DNA from: Sympetrum striolatum
Taxonomy: Eukaryota; Arthropoda; Insecta; Odonata; Libellulidae
Assembly (NCBI GenBank): GCA_947579665.1
Contig: OX388341.1
Coordinates: 5,570,752 to 5,634,751, forward strand
DNA: 64,000 nt
Direction: 5' to 3'
The notes beneath the pieces are model-generated. The model saw only the letters and a program-made list of their open reading frames with translations. It was not told where the DNA came from and made no database searches. Position numbers and translations under genes: made by a program. This document shows, one piece after another, positions 1 through 8,430 of the stretch (its first letter is position 1; each line of letters begins with the position of its first letter).

Positions 1-2
1 GG

Positions 3-300
3 GGCGACTACAACGTGACCCTTTCCCCCGTCACAGACAGGACTTCAGGCTGGGAGAGGCACCCATCGTACGCCGCCGAACTGCGATCGCTCGTGAGGGA
101 TTTCGACCTGGTAGACGCCTGGTCCGAGCTGAGGCCCGGAGCTCCGGGCTACACCCACGCCTCCCGAAGCTCGAGAGCCAGGCTGGACCGTTTTTACGTA
201 TCTGCGGACAGGGTCAACGACGCGACGACCATCAAGACGTCACCATCCTTCACGGACCACAGGGCCGTCTCCCTGACGGTGCCCCTCAGATTCGAGCGGT
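3..300 (+). pseudogene. LINE ORF2, endonuclease C-terminal part
   Basis: The frame is open at the window edge and starts within the GDYN motif (positions 3-14), the Asp/Asn motif of exonuclease-endonuclease-phosphatase (APE) enzymes. An LDRF motif near 184-195 and the terminal T-D-H triad at 252-260 (the family's SDH catalytic motif) follow. In a working element this domain nicks the target DNA to prime reverse transcription. The N-terminal catalytic half lies outside the window. After roughly position 300 this frame loses family resemblance, and the downstream coding sequence continues in the next frame. A one-step frameshift between about 260 and 305 therefore separates it from the RT region. 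The open frame nominally runs to 410, but its tail is out of frame with the protein. Confidence 0.85.
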
Positions 301-301
301 C

Positions 302-3025
302 GAGGCGTCCCTATTATACGCGAGGGAGCTCATACGAGCCCTCTGTCGGGAAAGACGCGATCCCGAGATGGATCCGCTCTCGGGTTGGGAACTTCTTAAA
401 TCCGAAGTGAAGCAGCACGCAATTGTTTACGCCGCCGACAGGAGAAGGGGAAGGACGGGGCCAGAGCAGACCGCTCTCCTGCAGGAGCAAGCCAACGCCA
501 TCGTGGCCAGGGCAGGTTGGGAGTCGATCCTCGCCAACGACCGCCCCGCCGCCGCACACGTCGCTCGCTGAGCGACCATAACGTCGCCGAGACCGCTCGG
601 CAAACTCCGCATCGACGGGAGGAACGTCGAAGAGCACGCGGAAGTCGCCCAGTACGTTCGACACTACTACAAGGAGCTGTTCAACCCTTCAGACGACGGC
701 GACGACGATCTCGAGGCGGAACGAGATGATTTCTTCCGGCCCCTCGACCGACTGCAAGACGCTGACAGAAAGCGGCTGGACCTTCCCATCTCCGAGGTCG
801 AATTGCACGAGGCGCTCAAAGCGCTGCAGAGAGGCAAGGTCCCCGGGATCGACGGTCTCACCCCGGAGCTCTACCTCCGCTTGTGGGACGTCCTGCGTCT
901 CCCCTTCTGCGCCATGGTCGAGGCATCTCTGCGGAGCGGAAGGCATCCCAGGACGACGCGGACCGCGGTCGTCGGGCTCTTGCCCAAGGGTGTCGACGCC
1001 CTGGACATCGGAGGGTGGCGACCGATATCCATCATGACGGCCGACTATAAAATCGTAGCCAAGGCGATCTCCAACCGCGTCAGAACGGTCATGCCCGCCC
1101 TCACGTCGTGGGAGCAGAGTTACTGCGTCCCGGGTCGCACCATTTTCGACCCTATAGCCACCATCCGCGACGTCGTCCGCCTCAAGAACCGAAGACACCA
1201 ACCCCTCGCGATACTGTCCTTGGACCAGTCCAAGGCGTTCGACAGGGTGAGGCATCGTTACCTCTTCGAGGTTCTGGCGGCGATGGGACTAGGAGCTTAC
1301 ATACTTCATCTGCTCCGTACCCTCTAGGCGGACGCGACGTGCATGGTGAGACTGGCGGGGGGATTCACCGCGCCCATCCCCGTCACCAGCGGTATCAGGC
1401 AGGGTTGTCCACTGTCCGGCCAGCTCTACTCCCTAGCGATCGAGCCCCTGATAAGAAGGCTGAAGTCGAACCTCGCGGGAGCGGCACTTCCGCACGACGC
1501 GCACCTGGCCGTCTGCGCGTACGCCGATGACGTCACCGTCTTCGTCGACCGCGAGGACGATTTCCATAAGATCCTGCCAGCGTTCGACGAATATTCCACG
1601 AGAAGCGGGTCCCGCCTCAACAGGGAAAAGTGCCGGGGGTTGTGGGTCGGCCGATGGACCGCCCGAACGGACCGACCGCTCGGAATGGAGTGGCGTCGCG
1701 ACGGCGCAAAATTCCTGGACTACGTGGACAATTGTCCACGGGCCGAGAAAACAGCCGTCGAAGACGAAATAAATCGAAGGATAGACACCGCCACCGCTCG
1801 GTGGAAACCCAGGATCGCGTCCATGTCCCTCCGCGGCAGGGTACTCGCGATTAACCAGTTCGTCGCCCCAAAGATCTGGCACCTCGTACAGACGTTCACG
1901 CCGTCCGCGGCAGCCATCGAAGAGATCCAGCGTAAACTCGTCCGTTTCGTCTGGAACGGGCGTAAGCACTGGGTCTCCGCCGACAAACTCACGGCGCCCG
2001 TCGACGAGGGGGGGCTGGGACTGGTCGACGTAGAGAACGAAATCCTAGGATTCCGGTTCCTCACGACACAGAGGTTGCTCCTCCACGGGAACACGTCCAG
2101 TTGGCAACGCGTGTCCTCCGCGCTCCTCAGCGGCGTACTGGCCGGTCCGGATATCATCGGCTCCCTGTCAAACAACAGACCGTTCCGGGAGGTGGCGCAC
2201 TCGGACGGTTACCACCAGTCCGTGGCCCGAGCCTGGAGGCTGCTCCGGCCGAAGCGTCCTACAGCACCGCGCGGTAGCGAAACTTCCGATGGACCACCCG
2301 AATTCCTGTTCGCAAGCGCCTTCTCCAAGACGGAGCGCAAGCTGCCTCTGTCGAAGAGAGAGGCGTACAAGGAATTCTTGCACCTTCGAAACAGGGACGT
2401 CTGGCCGTTCAGGGGAAAGAGAGACGAAGAGCCGATCAACTGGCGGGAGATGAGGGCTTGGCCGACACTCGGACACCAGGCCGACGCGGCTTGGCGTTTC
2501 GCCCACGGTGCCTGGGCGGACGCCATATTCCTCCACCGGGCCGGAATCAGACCGGACGGGCTATGCCCATGGTGCCCAGACGAGGTCGGGGACGAACGGC
2601 ACCTGCTATTCGGCTGCCGAAAATCCAAGCCCGTCTGGAGTGCCGTGACAGGTGCGATCAAGCGGATCACTGGGAGAGCGGTGATCCTCGTTCGAGAGCT
2701 TTACGCCGGCCTCAAACCCACGGGTACCGCCGACAAGCGACGTTGCGCCCTCTCGAACTTCCTCGTCAACCTCACGAAAGGCGTCGTGTACAACGAATTG
2801 ACGTTGTACATGCGAGGCAAGAGGGCGCACGTCGACTACCTCGTCGCCTTCAGCAACGCCCTCAGGAGCCGACTGGTGTCGGAAGGTTGCAGAGCGAATC
2901 TGAACGGAACGAAAGCGGCACACATCCGGTTCTGGGCGCAGGGGGGTTACCTACTCGATCCCGAAAGTGGCAGTTTAAAAGAGTTGTGCAAGCTTCTGGC
3001 ACCGTCATCGCCATCGTCATCATGA
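302..3025 (+). pseudogene. LINE ORF2, reverse transcriptase and C-terminal CCHC region (two in-frame stops)
   Basis: One frame (codons starting at 302, 305 and so on) carries the linker, RT and C-terminal region. Stops interrupt it at 569-571 (TGA) and 1325-1327 (TAG). Visible RT motifs: the first catalytic Asp in LDQSKAFDRV at 1223-1225, GIRQGCPLS from about 1388, and YADD at 1520-1531 with the paired catalytic aspartates. The thumb and connection region follows. A CPWC...H...C cysteine-histidine motif lies at about 2561-2617, as in the zf-RVT region of L1/Tx1-like LINEs. The TAG falls between the FDRV block and GIRQGCPLS, so any product would lack the YADD site. The frame ends at 3025 inside a CAT/CGT-rich low-complexity stretch, so the last residues are probably not ancestral. 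RT identity is certain; the clade assignment is tentative. Confidence 0.92.
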
Positions 3026-3062
3026 TCCTGTTCATCATCGTCACTATCATCATCGTCGGCGT
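3004..3062 (+). repeat. CAT/CGT trinucleotide-rich low-complexity tract
   Basis: Imperfect runs of CATCGTCATCA-type triplets span the end of the RT frame and the start of the 3' UTR. This looks like microsatellite growth at the ORF terminus, and it encodes an improbable hydrophobic tail if read through. Confidence 0.75.
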
Positions 3063-3117
3063 CAAACGCACACACGCACGACACAAACCAACCACAACAG
3101 CACACGGTTAGGTTCCA

Positions 3118-3270
3118 GACTCTGGAGTAGGGTGGGGGGAACGGGAACTGGGGCAGTTGGGCAGGGGGACTGGGGCAGAGGGGCCTAGGGGGGGGGGCAT
3201 GGGGTAGGGTCGTGGGGAACGGGGTTGGGTGGTTTAGGGTGGAGGGTGGGTGAGGGTGGGGGGGTTGGGA
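3118..3270 (+). other. G-rich tract in LINE 3' UTR (potential G-quadruplex)
   Basis: The + strand has many closely spaced runs of three to ten G, including one very long run near 3188-3198, with short loops. This fits the GGG-loop pattern of G-quadruplexes many times over. G-rich 3' UTR tracts are known in mammalian L1 elements. Here the quadruplex is a prediction from composition only. Confidence 0.75.
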
Positions 3271-3369
3271 TTTGTTAGGGCCAGGGGGAAACCAGGCTGA
3301 GTCCTGGTTTACCCGGCAAGGGGGGTTCTGGGGATTATATAGGAAGGTAGGACGGCCGCACTGGGAGGG

Positions 3370-3392
3370 GGTGCGGGCAAGGGGCCCGCACC
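3370..3392 (+). other. Perfect GC hairpin near LINE 3' end
   Basis: Positions 3370-3378 (GGTGCGGGC) are perfectly complementary to 3384-3392, leaving a 5-base loop AAGGG. It lies about 60 bases before the AAT tail. Many LINEs rely on a 3'-end stem-loop recognised by their own RT, so this may be the template-recognition hairpin; that role is inference. Confidence 0.6.
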
Positions 3393-3449
3393 GCCCCATT
3401 CACGCGAGACGGCCGTCGTGGAGCATTGAGTACACTCCCTACCTGGCAT

Positions 3450-3481
3450 AAAATAATAATAATAATAATTATAATAAAAAA
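3450..3481 (+). repeat. (AAT)n 3' tail of the LINE
   Basis: AAT triplets with one interruption end in a short A-run. The GC-rich element stops here and AT-rich, unrelated sequence starts. A short-unit tail of this kind marks the LINE 3' end and the insertion junction. The matching target-site copy would lie upstream of the window. Confidence 0.85.
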
Positions 3482-3649
3482 CACACAGACATCATTCCGA
3501 AAATAGTCAAAACGTGTTCTAGAGACCCCAAAACATGTATTTCCGTTCTCCGAAACTCGAAGTCGAATTTTTTCATGAAAACAATACTTTCTCTATACTT
3601 CGTATATGCAGAAACTAAAAATAACCTTAGTCTTCAAAGTCAATATTTT

Positions 3650-5224
3650 AGTTTTATTAGGTTTAAGGAAATCATTTAAATTCTTTTGCCGAAGAGTAGG
3701 GCGCAAATGGTTCATGCAGTCAAGTCTAATCCGATCCAAGTTAGCGGAAAAGGTCCTAAACATTTGCTGCATATCGTTGGAGCACATTTAGAGCCGTTGT
3801 GACTTCTCCACAGGTGGATGGCTCAAGCGACTCCTCCTCACATTCATCCAAGGATGATTCTTCGCTATTCGCGTTTACTTCCTCGTCAGGAAAGGAACAT
3901 ACGGCCAGATCATTGTCAAACACCAAATATTCTTCAAACATTAACTCAACCTGGAAATTTTAAGCGAAAACTCAATTCAAAACTGTTTTGAAGACGACAC
4001 AATCAACGCTCAAACTGCGGAGATATTCTCACGATACTTACCTTTGTCGACGAAAGAGTTTGCAACATCTCCCATTCCTCAGGTGTGTCCTTTTCAGTAG
4101 CCACTCCTTGTCCAACAGCAGAATCGACATCACTATGGGCCCAAGCCTTATCAAAGCAACTTTTTATATACTTTGCAGAAACAAGTTCCCAAGCTGCTCC
4201 AATAGATCTTACAGCATACAAAACAATCCAACTTAATTTATCACTTCCTTCCGCTGCGAAAATCGCTGCTCGTACCAGATGAGTCCGATAATATCTCTTC
4301 AGCAGAACGATGATTCCCTGATCCAATGGCTGCAAAGGATTGGTTGTGTTTGGCGGAAAAAACCGTACCCTGACGTTGGTCAACTCCATTTTTCCTAGGT
4401 TGTGGGCAGCGCAGTTGTACATCGTGAGTAACACATGACGATTCGGAGCAGCCATACGTCTATTAAATCGCACGAGCCATTCACGAAATGCAGTTCCGTC
4501 AATTCATGCCTTCTTGTGGTGGGTGTAATCGCAGGGCAGCTTTGAGAGATCGATGTGCTTGAAGCATCGGGTCTCTTTGATTTTCCAATCACCCACCCTC
4601 GTAACTTCTCGCTTTCGTCCGAGTTGCAAGTGAGAACAACGGTCAATCGCTGCTTACTGTGGCTGCCATGGCATGGCATGCATTTCTCTCCCTCGATGCT
4701 CAGAGTGCGGCTTGGCAAGAGGTTATAAAATACACCAGTTTCGTCCATAGTAAAAACGTCTCGAGGAGAGAGTACTTTTCTCGAAGAAGTTAAAAATCAG
4801 CCAGTTACTCATTGACACTTCCTATTTTCACTTTATATGCTTCCCCACATATCACTTGCGAAGAGATTCCATGGCGTTTTTGGAATCGCCACTGCCAGCC
4901 ACAGGAGCACTTAAAGTCGTTCATTTCCAAGGTGGATGCAATTGACAATGCCTTTTGCTGTACAAATGGTCCACTTATAGGCACGTCTGCTTCTCGGACG
5001 TGATTAAACCTTAAAATGTGATCCACGCATGCGCTTTCCTTTCAGCTAAAAACCTCCTGATGCAGCCGTAATCGTCAATTTATTTTTATTATCGTTGATA
5101 ATGCAGATTTTGGAATACCAAAATCGTGGGCAATCTGAGTTTTCGTCCGCGCTCCGCGTTTCACCTCATTTAATATTTTAAGCTTCGTTTGAAGATCAAT
5201 ACTAATTTGCTTTCGTTTGCTCAT
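3650..5224 (-). pseudogene. Tigger/pogo transposase pseudogene
   Basis: The start is ATG at 5224-5222. Segment 1 (5224 to about 5075) begins MSKRKQ and is a Psq HTH, including the words QIAHDFGIPKSALSTI. Segment 2 (about 5055-4805) is a CENP-B-type HTH with GPFVQQKAL and FQKRHGI. Segment 3 (about 4800-4575) holds the first catalytic Asp in MDETG (4743-4745). Segment 4 (4473-4003) contains NCAAH and QPLDQGII; the third acidic residue is Asp at 4321-4323. The residue expected to be the second Asp, just before NCAAH, is Tyr (4417-4419). The acidic C-terminus lies at 3941-3756 and the last residues, with a frameshift, at about 3790-3650. Further breaks are a frame change near 5075, a stop at 4805-4807, a frameshift near 4575 and a stop at 4504-4506. 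In life such proteins cut and paste at TA sites; this copy cannot. Confidence 0.88.
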
Positions 5225-5589
5225 TGCAAAAGGATATTTTGTTCCTGTAGCTACAGTCGTTCAGTAAAGACTCACTCACAGTCGTCGACACGAGGAGACT
5301 AAGAAAATTCATCCAAAATTACTCCCTGACTGACTCCTTGCCTACCAGTAACAATATCTCATTGGGTTCCATGCATTTTCTTGGGTGTCTTACATTGTCT
5401 CGGGTTATCAATTCAAAACGAGAGACCAAGGCAAAGTATTATCCTCCCAGCCATAGTTCTTATTTTGCCAGGCAGTTCGCCTTAAGCGAACTATATGGTT
5501 CAAGGGATGGAGGAAACTGTTCGAAATTCGTCATAACCGAAATTCGTTTTAAACAAAAAAAACCCGGTAAGACACTATACATTCCTGCC

Positions 5590-5659
5590 GGGACCGTGAT
5601 ACTGTTCGCGTTATCGAGAGGTTCGTGTTAAACGAGTACGTGTTATCGATGTTTTACTG
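5590..5659. repeat. Terminal repeat end of the Tigger element
   Basis: The sequence runs through TTCGCGTTATCGAGAGG to a terminal GTTTTACTG at 5651-5659, then TA at 5660-5661. Read inward it starts CAGTAAAAC, the usual CAGT start of pogo/Tigger elements. Only this end is present in the window. Confidence 0.8.
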
Positions 5660-5800
5660 TATCTGCTAAAAATAATAATATATTTCTGCTAAATATGAAT
5701 AGACCTCGTCAAAAACGTAAAATTGAATCCAATTTTGACTAGTTTTGCTCTCTTTTCAGCAAAATATGGTCAAACACCTGAAATTTTACCGAGTTTTTGA
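5660..5800 (+). repeat. Satellite monomer resumed after the Tigger insertion
   Basis: The satellite restarts mid-monomer at TATCTGCTAAAAATAAT, the inside of the f-type monomer (GAGTTATCTGCT elsewhere, for example 9901 and 22637). The missing left part of the monomer is expected on the far side of the nested elements, upstream of the window. Confidence 0.85.
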
Positions 5801-6355
5801 CGTTTTGATAGATTAAATTAATAACATTTATTTTGTGTTAAACACTTTCTAAAAATCTTGTTTAGATTTTCAACAGGAATCCAAATTCAATTAGATTAAG
5901 GATAAGAGCAAGGAAAAGTATGAAAAATTGCCCATTTTTTCGGAGTTTCCTGTAAATTGATACGGAAAATCTAATTTTTATCTCAGATTTTGATTATATT
6001 TAATTAGATTATAAGGAGGAGTCCAAATTCGAAATAGTATTTTTGAATTTTAGAACAATTCTCTTCAACAAATTGAAACAATTCAAAAATATTCCCCATT
6101 TTCGCCGATTAAACCTTACATTAAAATATAAAAATTAAATTAGTATTCAAACCTTTTAAAATTCTTGTTAAGATCTTCAATGCCAGTCCATATTCGATTA
6201 GGTTTTTCGAATGTTTTGCAAAATACAGCCATAAAACAGTCAAATTTCGTTAAAATGCCTAATTTAAGCCGAATTTTCCGTAAATTGTACAAAAACTGAC
6301 CTTGAAAGGTCTGGAGCGAAACACCCATATTCGTCCTAAAGGTATTCGACCACTA
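5800..6355 (+). repeat. Leader segment of minisatellite block 1
   Basis: AT-rich, non-coding sequence that departs from the 162-bp monomer. It recurs at about 10030-10560 and 22760-23300, and its last 80 bases recur before other + blocks. It ends with a conserved lead-in (AAGGTCTGGAG..., ATATTCGTCCT..., GTATTCGACCAC) directly before the 14-bp array. It behaves as part of the composite unit. Confidence 0.75.
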
Positions 6356-7560
6356 CGAGTTGATCTAACCGAATCGACATCTCAGAACCGTCCTCTTGGA
6401 ATTTACCTCCCGTAATCGACATCGCGGAGTCAACCTCCCGGAGTCGACCTCCCTGAGTCTACCTCCCGGAGTCTACCTCCGAGAGTCTACCTCCCGGAGT
6501 CGACCTCCTGGAGTCGGGTCAACGACTTCTTCTCATCAACCTCTGGTCATTGACCTTGGGTCATCGACCTAGGGTCATTCACCTCAGGTCATCGACCTAA
6601 GGTCATTGACCTCAGGGCATTGACCTCGGGTCATTGACCTCGTCTATTCGACCTCAAACAATCGACCTCAGGTCATCGACCTCAGGTCATTGACCTCGGG
6701 TCATCGACCTCGGGTCGTCGACCTCGGGTCGTCGACCTCGGGTCGTCGACCTCGGGTCATCGACCTCGGGTCATCGACCTCGGGTCATCGACCTCGGGTC
6801 ATCGACCTCGGGTCATCGACCTCGGGTCATCGACCTCGGGTCATCGACCTCGGGTCATCGACCTCGGGTCATCGACCTCGGGTCATCGACCTCGGGTCAT
6901 CGACCTCGGGTCATCGATCTCGGGTCATCGACCTCGGGTCATCGACCTCGGGTCATCGACCTCGGGTCATCGACCTCGGGTCATCGACCTCGGGTCATCG
7001 ACCTCGGGTCATCGACCTCGGGTCATCGACCTCGGGTCATCGACCTCGGGTCATCGACCTCGGGTCATCGACCTCGGGTCATCGACCTCGGGTCATCGAC
7101 CTCGGGTCATCGACCTCGGGTCATCGACCTCGGGTCATCGACCTCGGGTCATCGACCTCGGGTCATCGACCTCGGGTCATCGACCTCGGGTCATCGACCT
7201 CGGGTCATCGACCTCGGGTCATCGACCTCGGGTCATCGACCTCGGGTCATCGACCTCGGGTCATCGACCTCGGGTCATCGACCTCGGGTCATCGACCTCG
7301 GGTCATCGACCTCGGGTCATCGACCTCGGGTCATCGACCTCGGGTCATCGACCTCAGGTCGTTGAATTCGGGTCGATGACCTTTTGTCATCGACCTCTGG
7401 TCATCGACCTCGGGTAATCGACCTCAGGTCATCGACCTCAGGTCATCGAACTTAGGTGTTTGACTTCGGGTCAATGACCTTGGGTTTTACCCCTCCAGTC
7501 ATCGACGTTGGGTCGTTATCTTTGGGTTATATACCTTTTCCAACTTATTGACCTGAAAAA
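6356..7560 (+). repeat. 14-bp minisatellite block 1 (B then A, + orientation), longest A array
   Basis: B units (CCGGAGTCGACCTC) occupy about 6400-6515. A linker at 6515-6540 leads into A units (GGGTCATCGACCTC and variants) up to about 7480. Within the A array about 43 consecutive copies, roughly 6757-7360, are nearly identical, with one C-to-T change near 6917; three GTCG variants precede them. The block ends with the trailer GGGTTTTACCCCTCCAG and a TTATTGACCTG motif. All frames are open over long distances because the unit lacks stops, so the 229-codon frame at 6690-7379 is not a gene. Confidence 0.95.
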
Positions 7561-7800
7561 AAGAATAATTGTTCAAAATTTCAAAATGCCTATAAAATGA
7601 AATCTTTACGACCTTTTTTCGACCTTTTTTTGGTTAACTGCTAACATAAATTGAAGATTTCCTCTAAATTTCGATAGATCTCGTTAAGAAAATTAAAATG
7701 AGTAAAAAGTTGACTAGTTTTGCTCAATATTAAGCAAAATATGGCAAATAACCTTGCCCAATTTATGCCGAAGTTTCGGTAAATTGTAATAAATACTGAC
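7561..7800 (+). repeat. Short satellite/leader remnant between blocks 1 and 2
   Basis: About one and a half degenerate monomers (GGTTAACTGCT, GACTAGTTTTGCTC) run straight into the last part of the leader segment. This spacing is far shorter than the 3-4 kb seen between other blocks, suggesting a deletion by unequal exchange. Confidence 0.7.
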
Positions 7801-8430
7801 CTTGAAAGGTCTGGAGTGAAACACCGATATTCGTCCTCCCGGTATTCGACCACTCCGAGTTGATCTTTCCGAATCGACATCGCAAAGCTGTCCTCTTGGA
7901 ATCGACCTCCCGTATTCAACATCGCGGAGTCAACCTCCCGGAGTCGACCTCCCGGAGTCGACCTCCCGGAGTCGACCTCCCGGAGTCGACCTCCCGGAGT
8001 CGACCTCCCGGAGTCGACCTCCCGGAGTCGACCTCCCGGACTCGACATCCCCGAGTCGACCTCCCGGGGTCGACCTTACAGAGTTGTCCACCCGGAACAA
8101 CCTCGGGTCAACGACTGTTTGTCATCAACCTCTGGTCATTCATCTTGCGTTATCGACCTCGGTTCATAGACCTTGGGTCATTGACCTCGTGCACTCGACC
8201 TCGGATCAACGACCTTGGGTCATCGATCTCAGGTCATTAACCTTGGGTCATCGAACTCGGGTCATCAACCGCAGGTCATCGACCTCGGGTCATGGACCTC
8301 AGGTCATTGACCTCGGGTCATGCACCTCAGGTCATCGACCTCGGGTGATCGACCTCGGGTCATTGACCTCGGGTCATTGACCTCGTGTCATTTACCTCGG
8401 GTCATCGACCTCGAGTCATCGAGTCAGTAA
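7800..8430 (+). repeat. 14-bp minisatellite block 2 (B then A, + orientation)
   Basis: Lead-in, then a clean run of B units at about 7925-8080, a linker (GTTGTCCACCCGG) and A units to 8425. The A array is more variable than in block 1 (CATTGACC, CATGGACC and CATCAACC variants). The usual trailer is missing; monomer sequence resumes abruptly at about 8425. Confidence 0.93.

Larger units (their letters stand above)
1..3481 (+). mobile_element. Non-LTR retrotransposon (LINE), 5'-truncated by window edge
   Basis: Seen: the end of an APE-type endonuclease, a reverse transcriptase with YADD, a C-terminal CCHC motif, a G-rich 3' UTR and an (AAT)n tail, all in order on the + strand. The composition is strongly GC-rich, unlike the AT-rich satellite that follows, which fits a separate origin. 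The reading frame is broken by a shift near 260-305 and by in-frame stops at 569-571 and 1325-1327, so the copy is dead. The RT wording (GWRPIS, SKAFDRV, GIRQGCPLS, YADDVTVFV) resembles L1/Tx1-type LINEs; the clade is an inference and was not checked by a tree. The element begins upstream of the window. Its tail abuts the C-terminal side of a Tigger element, into which it probably inserted. Confidence 0.93.
3482..5659 (-). mobile_element. Tigger/pogo-type (Tc1/mariner superfamily) DNA transposon, decayed and split
   Basis: On the - strand it encodes, in order, a Psq-type helix-turn-helix, a CENP-B-type HTH, a DDE transposase core and a pogo-type acidic C-terminus, all broken by frameshifts and stops. 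The end on the N-terminal side reads ...GTTTTACTG up to 5659 and is followed by TA, the usual pogo/Tigger end and target site. No matching inverted end (CAGTAAAAC) was found near 3482-3650, where the LINE tail abuts. The simplest reading is that the LINE inserted into the untranslated region and moved the other end out of the window. The stretch 3482-3650 shows no gene and is taken as untranslated transposon sequence. Confidence 0.85.

Noticed and set aside
689..1255. 188-codon open frame on the - strand across the LINE RT
   Set aside because: Antisense shadow of the GC-rich RT coding sequence; no domain of its own.
3482..3650. Left terminal inverted repeat of the Tigger element
   Set aside because: No sequence resembling CAGTAAAACATCG was found here. 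CAGACATCATTCCG near 3486 shares only the first three bases.
5338..5631. 97-codon open frame on the + strand before the Tigger end
   Set aside because: It overlaps the transposon's untranslated and terminal-repeat region, has no recognisable domain, and lies antisense to the transposase.
6690..7379. 229-codon open frame with a 14-residue repeat (containing HRPRVIDLGS), and the similar frames in all other blocks on both strands
   Set aside because: The 14-bp unit lacks stop codons in the phases used, so all frames stay open through the arrays. There is no start context, codon bias or non-repeat domain. It is a by-product of the minisatellite.
6400..7480. CRISPR array
   Set aside because: The units are contiguous 14-mers without unique spacers, there are no cas genes, and the sequence is eukaryotic.
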